DNA from: Limisphaerales bacterium
Lineage (GTDB): Bacteria > Verrucomicrobiota > Verrucomicrobiia > Limisphaerales > SXTU01
Direction: 5' to 3'
DNA: 32,887 nucleotides
NCBI GenBank assembly: GCA_009773355.1
Contig: WRPG01000083.1
Location: 1-32,887 of the forward strand
Shown here: one piece after another, positions 1-7,866 of the stretch
How positions within the stretch are numbered: the first letter of the stretch is position 1
How the letters are laid out: each line of letters begins with the position of its first letter
Made by a program: the position numbers and the translations under genes
The notes under the pieces: generated by a model
Database searches by the model: none
What the model was told of the DNA's origin: nothing
What the model saw: the letters and a program-made list of their open reading frames with translations, nothing else

Positions 1-671
1 CCGAGCGCGCCCGAAGTCACCGCGCCGGCGGCGAGGTGCGACGAGGCGACCCCGCCGCTGGCGAGGGAAAACGTCGTGCCCGCAAGCGACAGGCCGGTGC
101 CGGCCGTGTAGGTCGTGCCGCTGGCCGGCGTGGCCCAGGCGACGGTCGAGCCGTTGTAAGTGAGCACCTGCCCGGTGGTCGCGCCGGTGGGGTCGAGTTT
201 CGCGGGCGTGACGGAGGAGGCGGCGAGCTTGGCGGCGGTGATGGCCCCGTCCGACACCGTGCCCGCCACGAGCGCGTAACCGACGGCGGCGATGCGCTGG
301 TCGGGCGTGAGCTGCTGGAAGCCGGAACCGTCGCTGAACCACACGCGCAGGCGCACGTCGGAGTTGGCGAAGACGCTCGCGCCGATGGCCGTGGTCATGC
401 CCGAGACGGTGGTGTCGCCAAGCAGCACGGCGTAGAGGCCCTTGCTCACGGCGAGCGAAACGCCGGTGGCGGGCTGGCCGCTGGCGGTGCCATCGTTGGC
501 CCAGTAGTTGACCGTGCCGGCGGTGTTGACGAGCGCGAACTTGAACAGCCCGGTGGCGTCGTAGTTCGTGCCGCCCACGGTGATGCGGCCCTGGTAGTTG
601 ATGATTTGTGGCACCTGCGCGGACGCGGTGAGCGCGGCGAACAGGCCGAGGGTGATGAGGAGCTTTTTCAT
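1..671 (-). CDS. Exported repetitive surface-type protein, C-terminus beyond window
   Basis: An open frame of 223 codons runs from the ATG at 669-671 to the left edge with no stop, so the 3' end is missing. The product opens with a signal peptide (MKKLLITLGLFAALTASAQ) followed by a QIINYQGRI segment. A beta-rich N-terminal domain of about 130 residues leads into low-complexity repeats of the form VTSxxLAAGAVTSxxL and TYTAGTGLSLAGTTF. This layout is familiar from large tail-fibre-like or chaperone-of-endosialidase (S74) surface proteins of Verrucomicrobiota and Bacteroidota, but the decisive C-terminal domain is outside the window, so the family is inference. It lies 44 bp downstream of the TPR gene on the same strand and is probably the next gene of the same operon. 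No function is assigned. Confidence 0.8.
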   Translation of the reverse strand, partial: MKKLLITLGLFAALTASAQVPQIINYQGRITVGGTNYDATGLFKFALVNTAGTVNYWANDGTASGQPATGVSLAVSKGLYAVLLGDTTVSGMTTAIGASVFANSDVRLRVWFSDGSGFQQLTPDQRIAAVGYALVAGTVSDGAITAAKLAASSVTPAKLDPTGATTGQVLTYNGSTVAWATPASGTTYTAGTGLSLAGTTFSLASGGVASSHLAAGAVTSGAL

Positions 672-715
672 GGTTTCAACTGTGGTGGCGGTGGAGAAAG
701 TGCCGGAATCGGGCT

Positions 716-1462
716 TCATAGTTTCGAGAGCTGGGCCTTGGCGGTGACGTTCTCGGGGTCGAGGGTGACGATGTCGTTGAAAAGCCGTTTGGCCTCGGCC
801 TTGTTGTCCTTGGCGAGCTTGATGAGGCCAAGCTCGGTCAGCAGCGAGATGTCGGTGGGATAGAGGACGAGCATGCCGTTGAGGATGGTCTCGGCGGCGT
901 CGAACTTCTTTTGCAGCCGCCCGACGTAGGCGAGCCGGAGGTTGGCGGTGTAATTCGCCGGGTCCACGCGGAGAACCTGCTTGGCGACGGCCTCGGCCTC
1001 CTCCCATTTCTCCTGCGCCATGAGCGGGAGCGTGTGGCCGAGCTTGGCCTCGATGGAGTCGGGCGCGGTCTTGATGGCGGTCTCGTAATGCTTGCGCGCC
1101 GTGGCGAAGCTGCCGGTGAGGTAGTTCAGCCAGCCGAGGCGGAGGTTCACCGTGTAAGCCTGCGGATACGCGCTGATGACGGGCGCGAGGGACTTGATGG
1201 CGTCGGCGTAGTTCTGGGCCTTCTCGTAGCGGTAGGACTTGTGGTAGGCGTCGCGAATCTCGGCGTCCGTGGGCGCGGCAGCGGTGGCGGGCTGCCAGAA
1301 AAATGGGGACAGAAATAGGAGGGCGAGCAGGAAGGCGGCGCGCCGTGCCGGCGGTTTGCTACCGCCGCCGTTGGCGCTGGGGAGTTCAGGCGCGATCGTG
1401 GATGGGAACGCGGCGGACGGCGATTGCAAATCGCCGGCACGGGTGGGCTGGGTCGTGTTCAT
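716..1462 (-). CDS. Secreted TPR-repeat protein
   Basis: This 248-residue protein has a hydrophobic signal segment at about residues 41-62 (RRAAFLLALLFLSPFFW, then an Ala-rich cleavage zone). About five TPR units fill residues 70-240, with signatures such as NLRLGWLNYLTGSFATA and LRVDPANYTANLRLAY. The TPR part aligns along its length with that of the neighbouring 1470-3077 product (compare IEAKLGHTLPLMA with LEPKLGLLLPLLA, and LVLYPTDISLLTELGL with LELYPSDTGLLYERGL), so the two are tandem paralogues. Residues 8-40 are encoded by a 100-bp element with terminal inverted repeats, so the first 40 residues are unlike a normal leader. No alternative ATG is present. It starts 7 bp after the stop of the barrel gene. 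It is probably a periplasmic scaffold or assembly partner of that protein (inference). Confidence 0.85.
   Translation of the reverse strand: MNTTQPTRAGDLQSPSAAFPSTIAPELPSANGGGSKPPARRAAFLLALLFLSPFFWQPATAAAPTDAEIRDAYHKSYRYEKAQNYADAIKSLAPVISAYPQAYTVNLRLGWLNYLTGSFATARKHYETAIKTAPDSIEAKLGHTLPLMAQEKWEEAEAVAKQVLRVDPANYTANLRLAYVGRLQKKFDAAETILNGMLVLYPTDISLLTELGLIKLAKDNKAEAKRLFNDIVTLDPENVTAKAQLSKL
1343..1442. repeat. 100-bp element with 11-bp terminal inverted repeats
   Basis: The element begins CCGTGCCGGCG and ends with the exact reverse complement CGCCGGCACGG. Inside each end is a small hairpin: GCGGTTTGCTACCGC near 1350-1365 and GGCGATTGCAAATCGCC at 1419-1435. The whole element is read in frame as residues 8-40 of the TPR protein. 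No clear target-site duplication flanks it. The shape is that of a REP/MITE-like element. Confidence 0.7.
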
Positions 1463-1469
1463 GTGCGCT

Positions 1470-3077
1470 TCAGAATGTGTAGCCGAGCATTGTTAAGAAA
1501 GTGTGAGCGGCAGAGGTGGTCGTGCCGCCGAGTTCGCGGAACTCCTCGCGGTTGAAGCGGAACGAGACGGCGGCGCGGTCGGAGAGGGCGCGCTTCACTT
1601 CGGCTCCGTAACCGGTGGTGTGCTTCTCGGGCAGGTTGAAGAGCGTCGCGCCATCCCCCCGCGCGGCGAAGGCCTGCCGGCCCGTCCAGCCGAAGGCGGC
1701 GAAGGTCCAGCGGTCCCAGAAGAGCGTGAGCCGCTCCTCGGCGGAGAAGAAATTGCGCCGGGCAAAGCCGACGTCCTCGCTCGCGTTCACCCAGTAGCCG
1801 TGCGTGTCGGCGCGCAGCGTCCAGTCCGCTCCGGTGGCGAGCACGCGGCCGAACTTGGGCGCGAGCTGGAGCACTTCGAGGCCGGTGCCGAAGTCCTCGT
1901 AGCGCGTGAAGAAGGCGTCGCAGCCCGCGCTCCACTTCGCCGAGCCGAGCCATTCCGCACCGGCGAACGCGCCCCACGCGCCGTCACTGGCGGCGTCGCC
2001 GTTCGCCAGCGTGTGCGCGCCGGCGCGGAGCCGCCAGCCCGCCACGGCGAAGCTGTTGTAGGCCGCCGTGACATCGAGCTGCTTCAGTCGCGGCAGGCCC
2101 ACGCGGTCCACCTCGATGTAGTCGAACGCCGTCTCAATGGCGTGCGACTTGCCCAAGCCGAGCCAGGTCGCCAGGCCCCAGAGCTTGGCCGAGTCCTTCA
2201 CCTGCGTGCCCTGATAATCAATCCAGCCACCGTAGAACGTCGCATCGAGCCGCGCGGGTGTGTCGCCGAGGCGAAAGCCGACGCCGCGCGCGAAGCCGGG
2301 GCTGGCGGGCGCGGTGAGTTCCGCGAGGTCGGCGAAGAGCTTCGGGTCGGCTAGTGCGGCGAAGATGGCGTCGTTGTCGGGGTCGAGCAGCTCGGCCTGG
2401 CCGAGGTAGTAGCGCGCGGCGGCGAACTGCTTTTGAGCGCGCTTTACCAGGCCACGTTCGTAGAGCAGGCCGGTGTCGCTGGGGTAAAGCTCCAGCGCGC
2501 GGACGAGGACGGAGTCGGCGGCGCGGAGTTTGTTTTGCAGGCGCAGCGCGGTGGCGAGGCGGAGGTGGGCGAGGTAATGGGTTTTATTGTCGCGCAGGAT
2601 CTCGCGGGCAAGAGCCTCGGCGGCGGTGAACGGTCCGGTGGCCAGCAGCGGGAGCAGGAGGCCGAGCTTGGGTTCGAGCGAGCGCGGCTTCTCCGCCTGC
2701 GCGGCGCGGTAGTGGGCGAGGGAGTTGGTGTGGTTGCCCTTTTGGTATTCCGCCCAGCCGGAGCGGACTTCGGAAAGGTAGTCGGCGGCGCGGGCGGGGA
2801 AGCTCCAAAGCCCAAATCCCAAGCTCCAAAGAATGACCAAGCTCCAAGCTCCAAGGCGAGGGCGGGGAGCAGGGACGGTTAGCTTGAACGCAAAGGCGCA
2901 GAGGACGCGGGGAGACGCGAAGGGGGAGAGGGGCTGTTCCTCTGCGCTTCTCTGCGTCCTCTGCGCCTTTGCGATGAGGTTTGCACTGCTGCCGCCCAAA
3001 GGGAGCGTGCCCTTTGGAGCTTGGGCCTTGGAGCTTCTTTGGAGCTTGGGCCTTGGGATTTGGAGCTTACTTCCCAT
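1470..3077 (-). CDS. TPR protein with C-terminal outer-membrane beta-barrel
   Basis: The reading frame encodes 535 residues. About residues 99-245 are TPR repeats paralogous to the next gene. Residues 260-535 are an alternating-hydrophobic, aromatic-rich beta-barrel region ending in the aromatic residue F (TMLGYTF), typical of an outer-membrane barrel recognised by the BAM machinery. A plausible Sec signal peptide sits unusually deep, at residues 73-98 (hydrophobic core LGAWSLVILWSLGFGLW, cleavage near ARA-AD). All of residues 3-93 are encoded by a nested palindromic repeat. The ATG at 3077 overlaps the end of the transporter gene by 11 bp. The only later in-frame starts are TTG codons (for example at 2840), which would leave a signal peptide without a positive N-region, so the true start is uncertain. 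It is likely the outer-membrane component of the cluster (inference). Confidence 0.8.
   Translation of the reverse strand: MGSKLQIPRPKLQRSSKAQAPKGTLPLGGSSANLIAKAQRTQRSAEEQPLSPFASPRVLCAFAFKLTVPAPRPRLGAWSLVILWSLGFGLWSFPARAADYLSEVRSGWAEYQKGNHTNSLAHYRAAQAEKPRSLEPKLGLLLPLLATGPFTAAEALAREILRDNKTHYLAHLRLATALRLQNKLRAADSVLVRALELYPSDTGLLYERGLVKRAQKQFAAARYYLGQAELLDPDNDAIFAALADPKLFADLAELTAPASPGFARGVGFRLGDTPARLDATFYGGWIDYQGTQVKDSAKLWGLATWLGLGKSHAIETAFDYIEVDRVGLPRLKQLDVTAAYNSFAVAGWRLRAGAHTLANGDAASDGAWGAFAGAEWLGSAKWSAGCDAFFTRYEDFGTGLEVLQLAPKFGRVLATGADWTLRADTHGYWVNASEDVGFARRNFFSAEERLTLFWDRWTFAAFGWTGRQAFAARGDGATLFNLPEKHTTGYGAEVKRALSDRAAVSFRFNREEFRELGGTTTSAAHTFLTMLGYTF
2800..3068. repeat. Nested dispersed palindrome (AAGCTCCAAAG and CGCAAAGGCGCAGAG arms)
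   Basis: There are two nested inverted repeats. The outer arms at about 2800-2855 and 3011-3068 are built of AAGCTCCAA/CCCAAG units and their complement TTGGAGCTTGGG. The inner arms pair CGCAAAGGCGCAGAGGACGC (from 2889) with its near-complement ending at 2973. A third small stem, CAAAGG...CCTTTG, lies near 2997-3016. The right end touches the stop codon of the transporter gene (3067-3069). The element is translated as the N-terminus of the barrel protein. Confidence 0.85.
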
Positions 3078-5133
3078 CGTCCCTCCTCGTGAGTTCCCAG
3101 TCGCCGTAGGTGACGGTGGCGAAGGCTTTGTTGCGGTCGAAGGTGACGGCCCCGGTTCGCTTCACGCCGAGCACGCGGGACTCAACGGTGGTTTCCACCC
3201 GGTGCTCGCCGACAAAACGTGACGTGACGCGCACGCGGGCGAACCGATGCCACACGGAGCTTGCGACGCCGACCAACGCGCCGCGCAGCCCGCTCGCCAC
3301 AAGGCCGACCGGCACGAAGTCGCGCCAGGTGAGGCCGTCGCGGCAGGCCAGCGGCATCCGGGGCAACGCGAGGAAAATGGCGCGCAGCCGCGGGTCGGAA
3401 CCATCGCAGCGGTAAGCGTAGTAAGTGCCCTCGAAGCGGCCGAAGTAGAGGACGCCCGCGCCGGAGTCGAAGTAGAACGTGCCATCGAGGGCCATGCGGA
3501 CCTTGAGCACGAGGTCGTCGGTGGCGCGGCCCTTGTGCTTCACGGCGTAGCGGTATTCCTCGTCGAGGACGAAGTTCGTGACCGAGTCGAGGCGCTTGTT
3601 CGGGTAGAGGGCCTCGACCTTGCCGCCGACTTTAGGGAGGTCGTTCGCGTGCGCGAGGCCGTCTTCGGAATAACTCACGAAGCTGAATGGAACTGTCGCC
3701 GCGCCGGGCGTCTCGGTGAGCTGGGCCTGCACATGGATGTGCGGCTGGGGCGAGTAACCGGAGTTGCCGCAGAGGCCAAGGACCGCGCCGCGCTCGACCC
3801 AGTCGCCGATTTTCACGCGCAGGGACTTCGCGGCGAAATGCGACAGCTCGACGTGCCAGCCGCGCGGCTCGGCGATGATGAGGAGGTTGCCCCAGTTGTT
3901 GACTTTGTCGGGGTCGTTGATGGGGCTGTCGGGGAAGTCGTCCACGGCGGCGACGATGCGGCCGCGCACGGGCGAGAGGACGGGTTTGTTGAAGCAGTAG
4001 TAGTCCTCGAGCTTCGCGCCGGTGCCGGCGTGTGTCTTGCCGTCGGCGTCGGTGAGCACGAAGTCGTAGGCGTAGCGCCACGCACCCTTGTGCGTCCACG
4101 CGCCGTCGAAGGCCTGCCAGACGGTCCACGCGCCGGCGAAGGGCGGGAGCAGCGTGCGCTCGGAGCCGGGGTAGCGGAGGCGATTGGCGAGATGGGTATC
4201 GAGTGTCTCCTCGGGCGTGAGGCCGATGCGCGCGGCGATGAGCGGGCTGCCCACGAGGCCGAGCGTGTAGAGCGCGAGCAGGGTGACTGTGGCAAACGGC
4301 AGCGTGAACGCCGGGATGCCGTAGTAACTCCAAAAGCCCGCAATGGCGTCCATCACGATGGGCGAGAGCGCGACAGCAATCGCGGCAAGCAAATAACTTC
4401 GCACGGACGGGATGAGGAACACGCCGCCCACGGCCATCGCGATGAGGAGGAAGTTGAAGTTGAGCGGGTCGGTGTAGGCCTTGACCGGCGAGCCAAGCAT
4501 CCAGTGGCGGACGGTTGCGCCCACGACGTAGCCGAGCGCGGCGAGCAGGAAGAGGATGCGCGAGCGGGAGAGAATCAGCGCCGCCAGCCCGGCCCCGACG
4601 ATGACGCTCGGGGTGAAGAGCAGCGAGCCAAAGGCCTTGAAGAAGCCGGCGAGCGCGAGCGGCAGGCCGAGGTCGTCGGCGAGCCATGCAGGCTGGTGCG
4701 CGGGCGCGGCGATGAGGTTGCCGTAGCGCAGCGACGCCATGTAGACGAGCGAGCTGACGACGACGAACGGGAGGCTGAGGAGCGGGAGCTTGAGGAAGGT
4801 GGTGAAGAAGTTGGCCATCGCCACCGTGATGAGCAGCGTGAGCACGCCGGCGGCGACGCAGAAGAAGAGGCCGAGGGCGTTGAGCTGGAAGAGGTGGCCG
4901 ACGGAGAGGCCGACGAGGAGCGGGTTGCAGGTGTAGAAGCCGGACTCGAGGAAGACCTTGCCCATGCCGATGACGCGCGCGAACGCGTAGGCCGCGAGCA
5001 CGGCGACAAAACCCGCGATGCCGAGGCGGAGGTTCAGCATCGTGATGCCGAAAAGCAGGAAGCCCACGATGCCGCCCTGGAGGAAGAACACCTCGGCGTA
5101 GCTGCGGAACACGGCGTGGAGAAGGGGTTTCAT
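3067..5133 (-). CDS. Urea-transporter-like membrane domain fused to M23/LytM domain
   Basis: The product has 688 residues. Residues 15-305 contain about ten hydrophobic segments with urea-transporter (UT) family character, for example FYTCNPLLVGLSVGHLF at 66-82 and LNFNFLLIAMAVGGVFL at 224-240. Residues 330-475 are an M23-type domain with the HxH motif PHIHVQ (H465, H467), the third histidine SHF (H432), and GNSGYSPQPH. The canonical HxGxD zinc motif reads RYAYD (R353-D357), so its first ligand His is not in the usual place and peptidase activity is doubtful. The remaining C-terminal 200 residues are beta-rich. By family, UT domains form channels for urea and similar small amides, and LytM domains act on or bind peptidoglycan. 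It is central to the cluster and probably spans the inner membrane with the M23 part in the periplasm (inference). Confidence 0.85.
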   Translation of the reverse strand: MKPLLHAVFRSYAEVFFLQGGIVGFLLFGITMLNLRLGIAGFVAVLAAYAFARVIGMGKVFLESGFYTCNPLLVGLSVGHLFQLNALGLFFCVAAGVLTLLITVAMANFFTTFLKLPLLSLPFVVVSSLVYMASLRYGNLIAAPAHQPAWLADDLGLPLALAGFFKAFGSLLFTPSVIVGAGLAALILSRSRILFLLAALGYVVGATVRHWMLGSPVKAYTDPLNFNFLLIAMAVGGVFLIPSVRSYLLAAIAVALSPIVMDAIAGFWSYYGIPAFTLPFATVTLLALYTLGLVGSPLIAARIGLTPEETLDTHLANRLRYPGSERTLLPPFAGAWTVWQAFDGAWTHKGAWRYAYDFVLTDADGKTHAGTGAKLEDYYCFNKPVLSPVRGRIVAAVDDFPDSPINDPDKVNNWGNLLIIAEPRGWHVELSHFAAKSLRVKIGDWVERGAVLGLCGNSGYSPQPHIHVQAQLTETPGAATVPFSFVSYSEDGLAHANDLPKVGGKVEALYPNKRLDSVTNFVLDEEYRYAVKHKGRATDDLVLKVRMALDGTFYFDSGAGVLYFGRFEGTYYAYRCDGSDPRLRAIFLALPRMPLACRDGLTWRDFVPVGLVASGLRGALVGVASSVWHRFARVRVTSRFVGEHRVETTVESRVLGVKRTGAVTFDRNKAFATVTYGDWELTRRDDGK

Positions 5134-5136
5134 TCA

Positions 5137-5329
5137 GCCGCGAAAGGGCGCAGAGAACGCAGAGAAGGCGGGGAAAAACGTTCAACGTCCAACGTCCAAC
5201 TTCCAAGGTTGAACGAACAGGTAGTCGAACGCGCAAGGACGAAGGCAGCGCCCTCTGGACGTTGAACGTTGAACGTTGAGCGTTGGACGTTTCGTTTCAT
5301 CCTTTGTGCTCTTTGCGCCCTTTCGCGGC
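5137..5329. repeat. Nested dispersed palindrome filling an operon junction
   Basis: The outer arms are GCCGCGAAAGGGCGCAGAG at 5137 and CTCTTTGCGCCCTTTCGCGGC ending at 5329. The first 15 bases pair perfectly. The inner arms are TTCAACGTCCAACGTCCAAC near 5180-5200 and GGACGTTGAACGTTGAACG near 5257-5275. The element occupies nearly all of the 200 bp between the decarboxylase stop (5334) and the transporter start (5133). It belongs to the same GCAAAG/GCGCAGAG family as 2889-2973 and 28766-28860. Confidence 0.8.
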
Positions 5330-5333
5330 CATC

Positions 5334-6695
5334 TCACTTCCCGTTCTTCAACTCCAAGTGCTTCGGCAGGCGCTCGCGGCGTTGGATGTCGGTGATGTCT
5401 TCGGCTTCGCGAATGATTTCCACTTCGCCGCTCTCGGTGACGAGCACGACGTTGGGGCGATACTCGATGAACTGGAGCCACTGCGTGTTGTTGTAGGCGC
5501 CGACGGGCGAGAAAATCAGCCGCGTGCCGCGCTTGAGCGGCGGGAGCTGGATGCCCTCGTCAATCGCGTCAATGTTCATGCACAGCGGGCCGTAGATGAC
5601 GCTGGTCTCGTTGATGCCGCCGACTTCGCGGTCGAGCTCGACGTTGAACTTATACCAGAAGGCGGTGAAGAGGAGGTTCACGCCGCCGTCGGCGACGTAG
5701 GCGCGCGTGCCGTCGGCGAGGCGCTTGGCGGCGACGATGCTCGTGATGAGGTAGCCCGCTTCGTCAATCACCGCGCGGCCCGACTCGATGATGAGCTTGG
5801 GGAAATCGCCGGGCTTCAGCGCCTCGGAGAACGCGTGCGTGATGGCCTCGGCGAATTCATCAATGCCGGGAATCGCCACCTCGGGCGGGAGGTAGACGCC
5901 CTTCAACCGGCTCTTGCTCGGGAAACCGCCGCCGATGTCGTAGGACTCCATCTCGAAGCCAAACGCCTCGCGCAGCTCGTAGCCAAACTTCACCATCTTG
6001 GTGATTTCGCGCGCGTAAGCCTGTGGGTCCATGATGAACGTGCCGATGTGGCAGTGCAGGCCGTTGAGCTTGAGCCGGCCACCGCGGGCGATGCGCTTGG
6101 CGGCGTCGAGCGCCTGGCCGGATTCGAGGTTGAAGCCGAAGCGCGACCACTGCGGGTAGATGCCGGCATCGAGGTTGAGGCGCATCCCGACGTGGACGGT
6201 GCGGTTGAGTTTCTTGGCGACGGTCTCGAGGTCCACGATTTCGTCGAGGTTGTCCACGTTCACCACCGCCCCCTCGACGACGGCTTTCTCGAGCGCGGCC
6301 ATCGGCTTGTGCGGGCCGTTGAAGATGATTTTCTCGCCCGGGATGCCGAGGAGGCGGGCCTTGTCGTATTCCATCGCGGAGACGACCTCGGCAATCGAGC
6401 CTTCCTGGTGCATGAGGGCGCAGATGGCCTGGAGGTAATTGGTCTTGTAGCTCCAGCCGAACTCGACGTTGGGGTAGCGCGTGGAGAAGGCGTTGAACAT
6501 CTGGCGATACGTGCGCCGCGCGGTGCGCTCGCTGTAGACGAAGAGCGGCGAGCCGAACTGCCCGCACAGCTCGTCCACGCTCACGCCGTCAATGGCGGTG
6601 CGGACCTTGCGCGCGTAGGCGGGACTCCAGCCGAACTTGTTCATCAGGCCGGAGCGGAGCTTGTTGATGACGGGCTTTTCGTAGGGGCGCTTCAT
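5334..6695 (-). CDS. Fold-III PLP-dependent decarboxylase, LysA/diaminopimelate-decarboxylase-like
   Basis: This 453-residue protein carries the full alanine-racemase-fold decarboxylase motif set. These are the PLP lysine in WSYKTN (K84), the HxG loop HCHIG (214-218), the phosphate-binding DIGGGFP (253-259), ESGR (304-307, in place of EPGR), the catalytic-Cys motif YGPLCMNID (C372) and GAY (399-401). Family members remove the alpha-carboxylate of diaminopimelate, lysine, ornithine, arginine or carboxynorspermidine. The substrate here cannot be read from sequence. The active-site Cys motif departs from the usual GPxCxSxD of LysA (N instead of S), and the neighbours are not lysine-biosynthesis genes, so a specialised substrate is likely. 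It is downstream of the ATP-grasp gene and probably co-transcribed with it across a 129-bp gap. Confidence 0.9.
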   Translation of the reverse strand: MKRPYEKPVINKLRSGLMNKFGWSPAYARKVRTAIDGVSVDELCGQFGSPLFVYSERTARRTYRQMFNAFSTRYPNVEFGWSYKTNYLQAICALMHQEGSIAEVVSAMEYDKARLLGIPGEKIIFNGPHKPMAALEKAVVEGAVVNVDNLDEIVDLETVAKKLNRTVHVGMRLNLDAGIYPQWSRFGFNLESGQALDAAKRIARGGRLKLNGLHCHIGTFIMDPQAYAREITKMVKFGYELREAFGFEMESYDIGGGFPSKSRLKGVYLPPEVAIPGIDEFAEAITHAFSEALKPGDFPKLIIESGRAVIDEAGYLITSIVAAKRLADGTRAYVADGGVNLLFTAFWYKFNVELDREVGGINETSVIYGPLCMNIDAIDEGIQLPPLKRGTRLIFSPVGAYNNTQWLQFIEYRPNVVLVTESGEVEIIREAEDITDIQRRERLPKHLELKNGK

Positions 6696-6794
6696 GATGA
6701 TAAGGGAATGGGGTCTAGCGGATAGGGGATAGGGCGGTGGCCGGATGATTCAGGCTGGGATGGACGGACACTGACGACTGGAGCGCGGACACCC

Positions 6795-6822
6795 ATCTGT
6801 GTTTCATCTGTGAAAATCTGTG
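6795..6822. repeat. Three ATCTGTG direct repeats
   Basis: ATCTGTG occurs at 6795-6801, 6806-6812 and 6816-6822, with spacing of 11 and 10 bp. The run lies immediately after the ATP-grasp stop codon. It resembles the short dispersed ATCTGTG/ATCCGTG repeats seen between genes in many environmental bacterial genomes. The rest of the 6696-6824 gap shows GGGATAGGG-type low complexity and no gene. Confidence 0.6.
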
Positions 6823-6824
6823 GC

Positions 6825-7865
6825 TCAACCAACTTCCCCCCGTGTCACGGCCTGCTGGAACTTCACCATGTCCGTCACCAATTCGTAGCTGTAGCGGACG
6901 AAGAGCTTGCCGGCCTCGTAGTCGGGCGCGAGCGGCTGGTCCACGCCGAGCGCGTGGCGGACGAGGCGCGCGGGGAGGTTCACGCCGACGCCGGTGGCGA
7001 AGTAGACCCACGCCGGGAAACGCGGGTTGATCTCGATGAGATACACGTCGTCGCCCTTCACGATGCATTCGAGCTCGAACGGCCCGCGCCACTTCAGCTC
7101 GCGGATAAAGCGGTTCGCCGCGTCGAGCATCGGCCGGTGCTTGATGGTCACGCCGGTCCAGATTTTGCCCAGCGCGGTGACGCTGATTTTCTTGATGCCA
7201 ACGATGCCGAGCGAACCGCCCGCGCCGTCACCCACGCCAATGACGTTGAGTTCCTCGCCGCTGACGATGCTCTGCACGATGACGGGATAGCCCCACTCCG
7301 CCACGAGTGCATGGAAGTGCGAGACCGCCTGCGTCGTCGTGTAAGCCGCGTAGGCCTTGTAGAAACTCCCCTTCACCATCACCGGCAGGCCGAGTTCGTC
7401 CACGGCGGCGATGAGCTGGTCCAGCGACGTGCAAACCTTCGTCTTCGGCAGCTTGATGTCCATGCGTTCGGCGACCTCGGCGAGCTTGTCCTTGCCGCGC
7501 AACTTGAACTGCTCCATCGAGGGCAGGAACGTCGCGATGCCCATGTCCTTCAGCTCGCCGACGCGCTTGAGGTAGAGCGGCAGCTCGGCGTCGAGATTTG
7601 GGATGAGCACGTCCAGCCCCTGCTGGTCGCGGATGAACGCGAGCCGGTCGAAGTAGGCCGCGCCGTCGCCCGACGGATACGGCATGATGAACGACCGGTC
7701 CACGACCCAGTCCATGTAGATGCCCGGCTCCATCGCGTCGTAGGCGAGGCCGATGATGCGGGCGTTGAGGTCTTCGGCTTCCTTGAGCGAGCGGGCGACG
7801 CCGACGCCGGGGCCGGGGTTGTCCACGGCGTTGATGCCGGAGACGCCGATGGCGAGGTCTTTCAT
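6825..7865 (-). CDS. ATP-grasp ligase, carbamoyl-phosphate-synthase-like
   Basis: The product is 346 residues long. The N-terminal 110 residues are a Rossmann-like pre-ATP-grasp domain (MKDLAIGVSGINAVDN...). The ATP-grasp fold follows, with a nucleotide-binding lysine in LPVMVKGSFYKAY and the metal-binding motif LIEINPRFPAW near residues 277-287. By family, such enzymes join a carboxylate (via acyl phosphate) to an amine or other nucleophile. It is shorter than CarB and lacks its duplicated halves, so it is not carbamoyl-phosphate synthase. It begins 1 bp after the PqqD-like stop, indicating tight coupling. With that protein and the decarboxylase it would form the cytosolic synthesis part of the cluster. 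The substrate is unknown. Confidence 0.9.
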   Translation of the reverse strand: MKDLAIGVSGINAVDNPGPGVGVARSLKEAEDLNARIIGLAYDAMEPGIYMDWVVDRSFIMPYPSGDGAAYFDRLAFIRDQQGLDVLIPNLDAELPLYLKRVGELKDMGIATFLPSMEQFKLRGKDKLAEVAERMDIKLPKTKVCTSLDQLIAAVDELGLPVMVKGSFYKAYAAYTTTQAVSHFHALVAEWGYPVIVQSIVSGEELNVIGVGDGAGGSLGIVGIKKISVTALGKIWTGVTIKHRPMLDAANRFIRELKWRGPFELECIVKGDDVYLIEINPRFPAWVYFATGVGVNLPARLVRHALGVDQPLAPDYEAGKLFVRYSYELVTDMVKFQQAVTRGEVG

Positions 7866-7866
7866 G

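Noticed and set aside
3247-5265. 672-codon plus-strand open frame opposite the transporter gene
   Set aside because: Its translation is rich in Arg, Glu, Ala and His without recognisable domains. It is the antisense shadow of a gene with strong membrane and M23 motifs.
5259-5290. AACGTTG tandem units as a possible CRISPR or iteron array
   Set aside because: The units are 7 bp, have no spacers and form one arm of the palindromic repeat.
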